Below are positions 9,936 through 21,151 of a stretch of DNA of 64,000 bases, one piece after another; the first letter of the stretch is position 1; each line of letters starts with the position of its first letter. Source of the stretch: Halichondria panicea (Eukaryota > Porifera > Demospongiae > Suberitida > Halichondriidae); assembly GCF_963675165.1 (NCBI RefSeq), contig NC_087393.1:3911502-3975501 (forward strand), given 5' to 3'. A program made the position numbers and the translations under genes. The notes below the pieces were generated by a model. That model was not told the origin of the DNA, searched no databases, and saw nothing but the letters and a program-made list of their open reading frames with translations.

Positions 9936-11751
9936 CCCTTGGGTACAAATCCAATGCACCCTATTATAGTATAGTATATGCATGGTACAACTATTACATT
10001 CGTGTACATAACATAACACACACACACACACACCATCACCCCACATACACCGCCCCTATGCATATACACATGCATTGGAACTGTACATATATTACTATAC
10101 TGCATGCACCTCACTATATTCATATAATCATCCTTACTTGCAGTACAGACCAAGACCACATCTTGGGTGTGGGTACAATCTTCAACTCCGATAGTGTTAG
10201 CGGGACAATCCATAAGTATTCTCTCAGTTCCTAAGCAATGAAGCTCATTCAGCCATGTCCGGGTGGAATTTGAAGGCTGGGAGAAACTGTATATAGTGTA
10301 GAAAAGGATTATCTTAATTGTACTATAAATATAATTATGGTTGGTGAAGATTGGAAGAACAGTAAGAGGAACTGGATCCACTAAAATTAGTCATAAATGT
10401 ACATGCACTCACCCTAATGTTTCTACTCTTCCATACTTGGTATAGTCTGTGTACCCTAGCTGACGACAAGCCACTCTTGCATCATTTGGACCAAAGCTGT
10501 CATCACACACTGTCTCCCACTGATCAATATTAAAGAACTCCAGTCTACCAGAGGAGGCTACCCAAGTGGTAGCAGGATTCACTAGTCTCAAAACTCCATC
10601 TAAATTTGTAAGATGCATGAAGTATGTAACTATTGAAAGTGTATAACATCACTCACTTATTGCACACACTAATGCCACATCATCAGAACGGTCACAATTA
10701 TGAACTCCGGTAGGATTTTGTGGGCATTCATCCAGTCTGCTTTCAGAACCATTGCAGCGAAGGTTGTCCAACCATGTTGGAGTGGATTCTGACGCTGCTA
10801 GGTCACCAGAACTATTATATTAGTAAAGGAATTGTAATCGTAAGAGTGATAATAGTAATCCATTTTATTTTAATGCAAGCATAAGTATTGATATACTTAC
10901 TTCCGTATGATTCCATATACTACATAACCTAGGAAACCAAGCTGACGACAAGCAACAAGTGCACCAGCTGGACCAAATCCATCCTGACACACTGTCCCCC
11001 ATTGTCCACTATAGTAGACCTCCAGTCTACCAACTCCTCTGCCTCCTGTTAAACCGGACGTATCTATCAGCCTCACATCTCCACTCAATTGTCCTGTATG
11101 CATGAACAATATACAACACTGATAATATTATCTAAGTTCACAATTATCGGTAGGCCACATCAATCACATAATTAAAATTTAAAAGGCTTCTTGGCTTCTT
11201 TCACTTTTAATGTGTTGACCCAATAATCTCATACACTGATTATCGCAGCTAGTAATAGCCCTGTTTTGTTAAGCATAACTTTCAATGTTGACTTATATCT
11301 CATTAATTCTCGCAATTGCAATTAACACAAACATGTCGGGATGGTAACAATACAGCATGCATTATCAATAGATGTTGGCATGTGTACTGGCGTGATTGTT
11401 CATGATTTATCCTGTTCTATCCTGTTTTATCCTGATGTACTATTTATCATGTGTCATACCATACATTTACGCTATTGTGTAATTCACAGTTTTTCTTTGT
11501 GGTTGTTTATTCTCACATTGATCATGCATCCTTGTTTCTGGATCATTCTAGAATTATTCTCGATCACACCCCCCTGGGACCTGACTCTTATAAATAGTTG
11601 TCCATCTATTACCTTTTTTGTTGTTGGTTTTTGAGTTGCTGTCTTTGTATAGTTTGCTGATACTATTCCCTTATTGTAAATTTACTATATGAAAGAAAAA
11701 TGTTTATTGGCAGTCAATCTCAACAATAGTAATAGTCTAGTCTGTATGGGT

Positions 11752-12171
11752 GACAAGGCCTAGGAAAACAACCCTTATGGAGCAAACTAATTAATTGTAT
11801 TTTATTGCTTAATTAAATAAAGCTTAAGCTTCAAATTGATTACAATATCACTCACTTTGCACCTTCCTACCCCAAAATATTTTCGGGTGAAAGGGGGACA
11901 GTATTGACCTACCGTTTTGAGAAACTAATGTTCGAAGTTCTATCCGCATACAAGAACAGCATGAAAAAATTCAATGGCTGCCTTGTAACGGCTATACAAA
12001 AAAATGTTCGGATAAAAAAATTTTTTTTTAGTTAGAGGAGATATTGAAGTTACTTCTTATGAAAGAAAACCAAAATCCTAAAATAGCTCTAATATTTTAC
12101 TTTGTAGTGTACTGAACATTATTAGTTTGCTCCATAAGGGTTGTTTTCCTAGGCCCTGTCACAATTATTTG
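11752..12171. mobile_element. MITE with ~40-bp terminal inverted repeats in SRCR1 intron 1
   Basis: The left end reads gtgacaaggcctaggaaaac and continues as aacccttatggagcaaacta; the right end is its near-perfect inverse (tagtttgctccataagggtt, then gttttcctaggccctgtcac). The interior has no coding potential. Unit 2 lacks it, as part of a larger unit-1-only segment (about 11372-12195). I see no clear target duplication. Confidence 0.75.
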
Positions 12172-12218
12172 GTTGCAAGAAGAATCCAACAATAGAGATC
12201 TCGCTCTTATAATTATTA

Positions 12219-13050
12219 TGCCTCGAGGCGTAGCCGCACGAGGGATACGGTAAAGCTGACTGTGTGTGTGTGTGTGTGTCTGTGTGTGTGTCTGTTCCAG
12301 CTGTAACTGCTCAACGGTTGCAATGCGACGAAAGCTAACAGCTTCTATAGGCTTCTAGCCACGTTCTCTTGGATTTTGATTCGTGGATTAGCAAACTAAA
12401 GTTTCTTTCTCGAGTTATGGCTAGTTTGACTCACATTGAAGGCTGTTGCAGTCTCTTCAGAATCTTTCATAGCATCATCTGTCCGCACAAACTTTCTATT
12501 CAACATATGAGTTGGCCTTGCACTAAAGCGCTAGCTTTTTGTTAGCTACAATACTCAGAAAATATCTGTTAAAACAGCTAGCTAGCAGTAGCCATTTGTG
12601 AAAATTGATCTCTTTGGACACACCCTTTAATTATTCCTGTGGATGTAATGCGCATGCGCGCTCATTCCCCATGTGTGAGAAATAATATCCAAGATCCAGA
12701 TCCAGATCCTCCTGGCAGAATCATCTTTGTCTTGAAGGCCTGGTAAGCCACCATATAACAATATAGATAACAATATGCATGTACACAGGTCTTTTCTTCT
12801 TAGATATTATATACACTGAACTACACAGATCCTGGAAGAATCAATTTTCTTCTTTCTTGAGGTCCTGGTAAGCCACATAATACAGCAATAGATGCATGTA
12901 AATAAGTCTTTTCTTCTCAGTGACTTTATATAGATAAGCTAACTTTAATATTCATTATAGAAACTAATATAACACTCTAATACTTTTCAGCGAAAGCAAA
13001 AACATGGCGAGAGGCATTAGCACAGCGCCAGCTTGAACACTAGTTATACT
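12219..13050. mobile_element. Unit-1-specific insertion with exon-like tandem repeat
   Basis: It is absent from the matching site in unit 2 (about 45280). It starts gcctcgaggcgtagccgcac and has a (TG)n run at 12255-12295. It also holds two copies of a roughly 110-bp repeat (about 12695-12811 and 12812-12925), each reading cagatcct..., cctggtaagcca..., cttttcttct(c/t)ag, like an exon start, donor and acceptor. The element class is unknown. Confidence 0.55.
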
Positions 13051-13986
13051 ATCATTATAACCTTATAATGCCGTACTTCACAACAAAAACAATCATGCAC
13101 ACAATCAATTATATATACAGAGTAGAAGAGAGTACCACACAAGATGGTACCAATTAAGCAGCTTTTTTAAATATATCATCACTTGAACATGCATACATAC
13201 TTGGTCTTATGAATTCATACAATTATGCACCTTTACAGTGCCCATTTGGAGCTATAAGCTTATAATAATTATGGCTTGTTTAAGACAGAGATTGCTATTA
13301 GACACGTTTAAGTAAATACCATGCAGAAATATCTATTTAATTAATCATAATTATTATTTATTTAGCATAAGCTCACCTCCAACAGCCCAAACCAGGCTCA
13401 TGACAATAACTGAGATCCACAGTGAGTAATTCATCATTGGTATGGGTAATGCTTCTTGGAATTCAGTATGAAGGTCACAAATCACAACTTTACGCATTAG
13501 CTCTAGATCTATATACAATTGTACAGTGTGTCTCACCTGCGCGCATGTGCATTAAATTCTGCAGGATTGACAAAAAATTATAGATCTACACCATGCACAC
13601 ACAGAGTTTCTCATAGGGACCTTCCCCACATGCATGTGTTCCATTGCGATATCCAGTAGATCTGTAGCCTATGGATATTAATGGAAGTAGCCTAAGACTA
13701 CTACATGGTGTTATATATAACCCAAGATCTAGATCTACTTCTTCTACAACAATGAGTATACTGTGTACTGTCAGAAGGAACACAAATAGTGTATAGAAAG
13801 TGTTAGTAATAATTATTTAGTTTCCCTGTCAAAGCTTATTGCAGTGCAATGACTAGCTATGCATTTTACCCAACCTGTCACTTTTATGTGTGAATTCTTA
13901 TTTCTTATTCTATTGCACAATGACTGTGCATTTTACCCAACCTGTATTTTGATTCTAAAATCCCTTATCAACAGTAGGCCACTCGA

Positions 13987-15073
13987 TAGCCTCGACTCCA
14001 GCCCCTTGAATAGTGGGCCTGGTATTTACTGTTGGCGCGTGGGTGGACAATTAATTTATTATTTACCGTATTTTATCTCATTGAACGTTAAAACAGTATT
14101 TTATCTTATTGTGATAAAGAGAACAGAAAAAAGAAAAAGAGGCTACCTCTCTGTATATACTGTAGACAGAGACAGCTAAGTAAAACATCAGGTCTGTAGA
14201 TTTAACTTGAGGCTTGGATCGGATACACACTCAGGCGACAAGTTAATCTCATAAGAAATTAGTTAAACCTGTGGGTAAAAAATAAATGTGGATAAGTACA
14301 GTGGCTGTGACGTAACATAATGTGAGGACTACTTATTGATTTACACAATAAATTTACCATTGAGCACACTATCCATTAATACACACTCAAGCAACAAGTC
14401 CGGATACACACTCAAGCAACAAGTCCCTCGGATCGGATACACACAAGTCCCTCGGATTGTAAACACATTCAGGCCACACAGTTCTCGGATGACCACGTAC
14501 TTACTCTGTGACCAATTTTCGGCAAATGTCACAACAATACTTCCTTCCAGATAGAATGGCACTGAACGTCGAACAGACATACCAACACTTTGAAGATGGC
14601 TTCACTCAGAGAAACAAGAGGAGAAATCACCATCACAACACTTCTTTCAGAGAGAGGTGCACTGGTCCTGTCAAGCTTCACATCAATCAAGAAAGGGAGT
14701 GTCTGGAAAGCAGATGGACTTGCTCTGGGACTTGCCATAGCCGGTCGGTACGGTACCCACATAAACACCAGCATACAGACACTTCAACCCCTCCAGCTGC
14801 TTGTCTTTCACTAGACCTGGTTTTCCAACACAGGATAACGCGTACGCGAGAGCAGAAGAGAAGGTAGCAGCCATTACACAACTTGGACTAGATTTCTTTT
14901 TTCAATGACATCATTATAAATGAAACGGATATCAATGTTTTACAAACTAATGCGGAATAAGAATACTGATAAATATACTGCAATTTACGATTACCCAGAT
15001 TCTGGGTAATTCTGGCGCATGCGTAAACAGTGTATACCAGGCCGTCTTTCTCAGCGGCTTGGAATCGAGGCTA
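13987..15073. mobile_element. Mutator-like element with 9-bp target duplication
   Basis: The 1087-bp element starts TAGCCTCGACT and ends AATCGAGGCTA. It is flanked by GCCACTCGA on both sides (13978-13986 and 15074-15082). The inverted arms extend, imperfectly, over about 55 bp (ggcctggtat and ataccaggcc are shared). A 9-bp duplication is characteristic of Mutator/MULE elements. No transposase is seen. The interior carries a repeated cggatacacactcaagcaac motif (14215-14460) and a helicase-like fragment. Confidence 0.8.
14529..14878 (-). pseudogene. RecQ-type helicase fragment inside the Mutator-like element
   Basis: Minus-strand frames read LVKDKQLEGLKCLYAG, then PTGYGKS (Walker A, 14728-14748). 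After a frame change they read TLPFLIDVKLDRTSAP and SVVMVISPLVSL, which resembles helicase motif Ia. This order matches the N-terminal part of RecQ-family ATP-dependent helicases. It is frameshifted near 14700-14725, and neither the DExH box nor downstream motifs follow. It is either a captured host fragment or the remains of an element-borne helicase. Confidence 0.6.
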
Positions 15074-16090
15074 GCCACTCGACTGTATATGTTCATGACG
15101 TTGTAACGGATTGGAGTTATGCACTCGCTGAAATTCTTGTTTCTTCGCTTTTTCGCACTTTTCTTTTCCTGGCAATCCTAGCAACATTCACATTGCAAAT
15201 GTTTTTTAGTTTTGATTCCCTTTCTTTTTTATTACAGTAGTACATACATTAATTGTGACATTGATTAATTTATCATCATCCTGTAATCTTGTTGAAGATA
15301 CATAAGTGGTTGTTGGACAGAAGTATATATTATACTCCTCAATAATGAAAGTGAAATACCTAAGAGGAACACCAAGAAGCAAGAGAAGTTCAAGAAGAGA
15401 AGACAGGACTGCATGGAATAAACATTATTCATTTATCTATAGATGTGATAAATGGCAGCCATGTTTATACTGTAGATGTACTTCCAAGTGCAAAAGCATG
15501 GAGGCCTATGGCTATGGTATGTCCAGTCAGTGCATACATAAATAGCATACCTGAAGCTAGCATACATTTACACAGATAAAAGGCTAGATCTAACTATATA
15601 ATAAGCTATCTGTCCAGTCAATTTCTTGATTTAGCCTTTCCCTGCAGAAATAGAGCAGTCTGAACAGAGTCAAAATTTGTGCAATAGTTAATTGAAAACA
15701 CACACAACTGCACTGTCAATCCTATGTACAACCTAGACTAATCTACAGAGAGTGCCATGCACTCATAGTACTTAGCTAGTCTCGCTGGGCGGTAACACCC
15801 CGTATATTTTCCTATTATAGCATAAAATGAACGTGAAAAGAACTCTAGCAAAGGCTAATTTTAGTGTTGAACCATACCTGGCTGCGAATGAACTCGGTTA
15901 CAAGGAGCTCAGACCAAGCAAAGATATAGGAGGGACCAAGCAAGAGCTAGCTAGCTGCGAATGAAAATATTTGCTACATGTGAATTGGAATTTGGTTAAT
16001 TAACAAATATCTTGCACGTGACTACATTCCTCAGTGCCATGGAATTGCAATAGTGACCAGACGTTCCCTCTAGGACTGCTCGCGAGACTA

Positions 16091-16176
16091 GTACTTAGCC
16101 TCGTTCCCAGGCCGATCTGTCTCCAATTGAACGCTAGGTAGAATTGGAGACAGATGCCTGGGAACGAGGCTAGTAC
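16091..16176. repeat. Hairpin MITE with TAGCCTCG ends
   Basis: Arms tagcctcgttcccaggc... and ...gcctgggaacgaggcta, continuing inward as ctgtctccaatt/aattggagacag, flank a 13-base loop. The terminal TAGCCTCG matches the Mutator-like elements of this window, so it may be a very short relative. Confidence 0.75.
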
Positions 16177-16304
16177 AATAGTAATTATAAAGGCCACAAA
16201 ACGACAGCCCCCCCCATAAGTATTTCCTCCCAAACACAAGTTGAGTTTTTGATCTACTGAGAAGCCATTTTCTATAGATAGTTTAACAGTATAATTATCT
16301 GTGC

Positions 16305-17412
16305 ATGATCATGAAGCTGCTTGTCTGCACCTCCTTGCTGTTGTGCTCTATGGTACTCTTGGTGGAGTGTTACCCCGATGGTGCTCCTGAAGAATCATGC
16401 AAAACCCTTGCTCCGTCTTCCGAAAAGCATGACGCACGTCCCCAAACAACAACAAGTCCTTATTCTCTTAACATTTCAGGCTTCAATGACGGAGAAGGCT
16501 ATCATTACGAGCTTGGAAAAACTTACCAATGTAAGTATATAAGTATAGTACATGTCAAGTGAAACCTTGATCTATAAGATATAATTATCTATATGAAGCG
16601 TGGCATTTGGTTCAACCATATTATACATTTCAACTGACTGATGTTTTCACCACACAGTGACTCTGCTTGGAGTGGACAAACATCCTTTCAAAGGGTTCTT
16701 TGTGGAGGCTCGAGAGAAGAAATCTAGTAATGAAACAAGGCCGACTGGGAAGTTCACCGTGATGCAGGGAGACTCAGTCAGCAGACTCAGCAGTTGCTCT
16801 GTCCGTACCGTAAGTATTATTGTACAGTGTTTCCACCCCCAAAAGTTACTTCCTATGGGATCCCCAAATAAAAGACAACATCTCTTTTATTATACAACAA
16901 TTGACTGAGTCAAAATCATTTTATTCGGAGGTTACACTGTAATCTCCCTTTATTATATAATGCTTTTTGGTTGTAGGATGGGATCACACAGAAATCTGCT
17001 GTAGAAAAGGTAGCTGTCACTTTTGAGTGGACGGCGCCTACACTGGGAGTGGGAGACATTAACTTTGAGTAAGTAACGGAATATCATTATTAACCCTATA
17101 ATTATTATACAATGAGTCCACTTCCAGCTTAATTGTCTGTATAGGTTTGCAGTTGTTCAAGTGAAGAAGATTTACTGGGCACACCAGTTAACTGCTTCGA
17201 TCAAGCAAAAGCCAAGTAAGTCTGCATGTACTATAGTTAATGGACCATTGCGACGTAAACGGTGCATTCACTGGTTTGTAGTTTGCAGCTTCTTGCAGCT
17301 ACCAATACTGAGCTATCGCTCTAGTGTAAAACTAACCACTAAGTAGAATAGCAACCTTCTACAAACAGATTTGCTATTCCTGATTCTGCAATGGCCTTCA
17401 ATGTACTGGTAA
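16305..17412 (+). CDS. Small secreted Reeler-domain protein
   Basis: Five exons: 16305-16530, 16658-16809, 16977-17068, 17145-17215 and 17369-17412. They have consensus GTAAGT donors (the last exon has only an acceptor), and phases join to 585 nt, or 194 residues and a stop. Residues 1-22 are a signal peptide ending VECYPDGAP. The mature part starts YPDGAP..SC and continues with FKGFFVEAR, SVRTDG and a late FEW/FAVVQ strand pattern, the signature of the Reeler domain (Pfam Reeler; reelin N-terminus, insect defence proteins, FRRS1). Single-domain secreted members in other animals are linked to immune defence; that role here is inference. It is the only plus-strand host gene seen and occurs only in unit 1. 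The last exon (a short hydrophobic tail) is the least certain. Confidence 0.8.
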
Positions 17413-17749
17413 GCAAAACTAGCCATTACTCGAGAACAAAGCCTTTGTTTGCAAGATATAATTATTGCTAAAAGCTTATAGAATCACTTAAACTGTACTC
17501 TATTGGAACTATGGAGGGCAGTTGTAGTAAGTTCTATGGCTTAAAAATGATGACCGCCATGCATGCAACCGTGCTCTAAATGCTCTAACTACCAGTACTC
17601 TAACTACCGGTGCTCTAACTACCATACGGCTGTGGTTTACTACAGTTGTAGATCCTAGTCTATGAAATTGTCAGCATAGTTTTCCTTTGATCTCTATGGC
17701 TTCTGTTCTACAAATAGTATTGTTGCCTTTGAATAGCAGTGCCAGTATA

Positions 17750-19810
17750 TATGCATGGGGTAAAGTGACCTTCTGAGACCTGAGCCCACCCTCTAACAAA
17801 ATCGTTGCTTTTATAGTGACACACTCACTACGGCATTTGTGGTTCCTGTGGGATATTTACTATGGTTATACTATACAGTATTCCAGCCACCAAAAACAGA
17901 ACAAAACTACCGAAGTTTTTTTTTCCATATCTATGCAGCAAGTGGTTTCTATGCTGGTTTCCATGCATATGTAATGGTTTTCAAGGCAACAAAATTATGT
18001 TATTACATGGCAATTTGTGCCACAAGCATTTTATTGGCCTGGTAGTAGATTGTGGTCAAGGCTTTAGGCCCAGATCATTACTACTACAAGGGCCAATAAA
18101 CAGCTTGTGGCACTCATAGCCATGTAATAACTACAGTACTTTTCGAATATCATTCAAAGTTGACTGTTGCACAGGCCTATACCGTATAGCGGGTAATTTT
18201 CGGGGGACAAAATATTCATGGTTCAGCAATATTGAGACATTTCTTGGGTAATATTTTTGTGGCAGCTGCTTGCACTGCAGGTAAAGGTAGGCAAGGTCGC
18301 TTCATTCGTGGGTAAAATATTCGTGGTCAGACCTCCAACCATGAAAACAACAAATATTTTGCCCCTACGAAAATTACCCGCTATATACGGTATATCTAGG
18401 CAGCTGTCACAGCTTTGTGGTTTATAGTGGCTTGTTATTGTGAGTACTCATTTCAACAGTTAAATGATCTTCAACCTACTTGAAAAGCACTGTAATACTA
18501 GGCATTATACTACTATATAATTGTAGTGTGTTCACTTATGGGTTGGGGTTATATATAGGGCTAGTTGGAAGCTCAGGTACCATGGAAATCTACTTGAAGT
18601 CATACAGTTGCATGACTGATTGTGCATTCAAATTTAGTGCATGCAATATAGTAGCTACTTTTTTGATTCTCCAATATACACATGCACGCACACTCAATAA
18701 CAGGTGCCCTCTGAGATGACCCTGCTGAAAGCAAAGCAAGAAATTAAGAAAGAGGAGTGATCACATTAACGTTAATTTGTAGTATCGTATATAGGAACTG
18801 TTGATTCTAGTACTGATTATAGGTTCTTTCTGTGCAGATCCCTTGTGCCTAGCTATAAGGGCCTGATCCATGCAGGTGGCTCTATTATGTATAGGATGTC
18901 TCAGTTGCCTTTTGACCTCTGAGATCAAAGGAAGTGCAGTGCCATATTGCACTATGGGATAGCGACCTTTAAGATTTAAATATTCATAGTGATACAGTGG
19001 CACAAACAACAGCTGTACAATAAGTGACTTGCTGTCTCTGACAGTTGCCTTTTGACGTCTGAGATCAAAGAAAATAATTATGGCATATTGTACTGTGCGA
19101 AACTGACCTTTCGAGACCTGACCCCACACGTACACTACACCCAAAACTTCAAAACATTGATTTTATAGGGACACACTCAATCTCCAAGGCATTTGTGATG
19201 TCAGGAATGGTATAAATACACTCCTGGTGGTCTGAGGGATACCAAGCATGTGCAACAAAGTAGTTAATATATTACATCGCAATTTGTGTCACAAACAGAT
19301 TATTGGCCGTGTAGATAGCGGTCAAGGGCCCACTAGGCAATAATAAGCACCGAAAGACAAAAGTGGTCTGGTGTGACCGGTTTGGCCTGACCAACCGGAG
19401 ATTTTCCGCCGGTCTTGTCAGTTGATCACAATAATTATGGAGATTAAGTAATAGTTATTACATGGCTGAATCCCACAAGCTGTTTATTGGCCCAGTAGTA
19501 GATTGTGGTCAAGGGCCTACTACAAGGGCCAATAAACTGCTTGTGGCAGGAATTGCCATGTAATAACTAATTTGTTGCCTTAAAAACCAACTTCTACATA
19601 TAGAAACCAGCATAGAAACCACTTGCGACATATTACTTATTGTACAGTAAGTGCATCGAAACCATGCATATGTTGTTCAGTACATTTACCACAGGAACCA
19701 TAAGTGTATCATTCAGTGTGTCACTATAAAAGTAATGATTTGCAGTATTGGGTGGAGGTGCGCTCAGGTCACAAAAAGGTCACTTTGACCCAGTGCAACA
19801 TGCCATACAT
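17750..19810. repeat. Composite of long inverted repeats
   Basis: About 250-300 bases at 17760-18005 recur inverted at about 19555-19800. Shared runs include tctatgctggtttc, the gtgacacactca...tataaaag block and ccacaggaacca in reverse. Inside, a roughly 115-135-bp palindromic unit (gttattacatggc...gccatgtaataac) appears at 17998-18131 and 19453-19567, and a decayed one near 19259-19330. It looks like a fold-back or MITE cluster with no coding sequence. Confidence 0.65.
18178..18396. mobile_element. Palindromic MITE (ACCGTATA-GCGGGTAATTTTCG ends)
   Basis: The ends ccgtatagcgggtaattttc and gaaaattacccgctatatac are inverted, about 220 bp apart, with further internal pairing (aaatattcatgg and ccatgaaaacaacaaatatt). 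It sits within the composite inverted repeat. Confidence 0.7.
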
Positions 19811-19845
19811 TGGCCCTACAATATGCCATATCAGAGTACAAAGCC

Positions 19846-20132
19846 CATTAAGGCCACTCCAAGTGATACTCTGGTTTCTGGTCCACCGCCCGCATCAGAT
19901 TTTATTCTTGGATTTCTATCTCATTATTGGATTTCTATCCCATTATTTCTACTACGCATGCGCATAATGGTCCATGCGGTACAAAATAGTGTGATAATGA
20001 TATTCATTTGCAAAATAATGAGTTCATAAGGTGAAATTGATAATGACATAATGAGAAAGCCGCCCGCCTGCATGCAATTAGAAAAACTTCAGGACCAGAA
20101 ACCAGAGTGTCACTTGGAGTGGCCTAATAGGG
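19846..20132. mobile_element. MITE with ~35-bp inverted repeats
   Basis: The left arm is ggccactccaagtgatactc and then tggtttctggtcc; the right arm is its inverse (ggaccagaaaccagagtgtc, then acttggagtggcc). The element is about 285 bp with no open frame. Confidence 0.75.
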
Positions 20133-20157
20133 CAATTTACTTCCCTAGTTAAGAAGG

Positions 20158-20292
20158 TGAGAGGTCACCACTAACTCGGAAGTGAGGCCATGTAAGTATT
20201 ACCGCTTCAACTTCATTTAATCGGCTTCACTTCCAAATCGCGTTACTTCCACGTGGCCCGTGGCTTCACTTCCGAGTTAGTTGTGACCTCTG
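20158..20292. repeat. Inverted repeat, 135 bp
   Basis: Arms gaggtcaccactaactcgga and tccgagttagttgtgacctc pair almost perfectly, with further pairing of agtgaggccatgt and acgtggcc...cttcact. It is probably a small MITE. Confidence 0.65.
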
Positions 20293-20304
20293 TCAGATTC
20301 TTTG

Positions 20305-20390
20305 TTCCTCCAATTAGTCCCGTATTTTATCTTATTGAACTATGACAAAGAACAGAAAAAAAGGAGAGGCTGCTGCAAAGGAGGCTAGGC
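20305..20390. repeat. Fragment of the TAGCCTCC-type element
   Basis: The stretch from ttgttcctccaatt to ggagaggctgc..aaggaggcta matches the right arm of the unit-2 element ending at 43043. Only one end is seen here. Confidence 0.6.
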
Positions 20391-20639
20391 TACATGCACA
20401 CCCAGAATTAGCAGAAAATTATTGCTGAGATAGCATTATTTTGCACAATCGTGAAAACCTAGCTGTAGCTTGTCCCTACAGCCTTTTCAAAGCTTGTATG
20501 AGCTAAAGAAGCAGTTAGCAAAGCTCCAAGATTTATTTGCAGCAAAAAATGACTCGTAGAGCATACATAGCTGGCAATCGAAACCTCCCAAGGAAGAGAC
20601 CACCTCTCTATAATGGCCAAAAGGCTGTTCCCCAATCCC

Positions 20640-20900
20640 AATGGTGTCCGTTTTATGGAGGTTCCACTGTATATGCATGTACTTGAGAATTGGCGTATGA
20701 TAACATATCTAAACACACATGCATTGCTTAATTGCATGTTGTTGGTGGTTGAGACATAATTATATACTGCATGTATACAGTAGATCCTAGTAGTATATCA
20801 TGTATAGTTTTGCATGGTGTGTTATAAAATAGCTTTTACTTTCTGTGGATCAGGGCCTCCTCCGCAACGAAGCAAAATCCAAGATATTGTGGCTAGAAGC
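20640..20900 (-). repeat. Duplicated receptor 5' flank
   Basis: The order ttgagaattgg...gataacat...aattgcatg...gttggtggttgag...ttctgtgga also lies upstream of the A-type genes (about 5090-5300) and B-type genes (about 25300-25510). Here it sits beyond the 3' end of B1, so it is a trace of stepwise tandem duplication of gene plus flank. Confidence 0.65.
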
Positions 20901-21151
20901 CTATACATGCATAAATATTACTGTTAGTTTTCGCATTGCAAGAGTTAAGCAGTTACAGCTGGAATACACATGCACACACACACACCATCATCTTTTCTGT
21001 ATTCTAAGCTTAAGTATGCAGTATGCACATTACAATGATGTATATACACTAGTAAAACTTCAGTACTTTCTATTTCTTATGTCTAATGCAGTACGTATAC
21101 TTGATACAAGTGTGTGCACGATACAAGTGCATGTGTGCACAATATGTAACT

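Larger units (their letters stand above)
7239..13437 (-). pseudogene. Four-SRCR transmembrane receptor gene, unit 1 copy (frameshifted)
   Basis: Ten exons with GT-AG junctions: 13377-13437 (signal peptide), 10901-11093, 10657-10811, 10413-10599, 10138-10286, 8703-8889, 8444-8592, 8135-8323, 7855-8006 and 7239-7671. Exons pair up to make four SRCR domains with WGTVC, ACRQLG, LRC, ECP/DCP and LVC-type cysteines (six each, group-A-like). The last exon encodes a membrane helix ([20 protein letters not shown]) and a cytoplasmic tail. Against the intact unit-2 copy, exon 8 has a 2-bp insertion after CRQL giving an immediate stop. The tail exon has a 4-bp insertion and an eighth G in a G tract near 7411, so the PPxY tail is lost. 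Unit 3 shares the exon-8 lesion and the eight-G tract. A truncated, secreted product is possible. Confidence 0.82.

Noticed and set aside
14508..14867. 119-codon plus-strand frame in the Mutator-like element
   Set aside because: It is antisense to the helicase-like fragment, which has recognisable motifs; this frame has none.
19748..20029. 93-codon plus-strand frame near a MITE
   Set aside because: It lies over inverted-repeat arms and shows no protein-like features.
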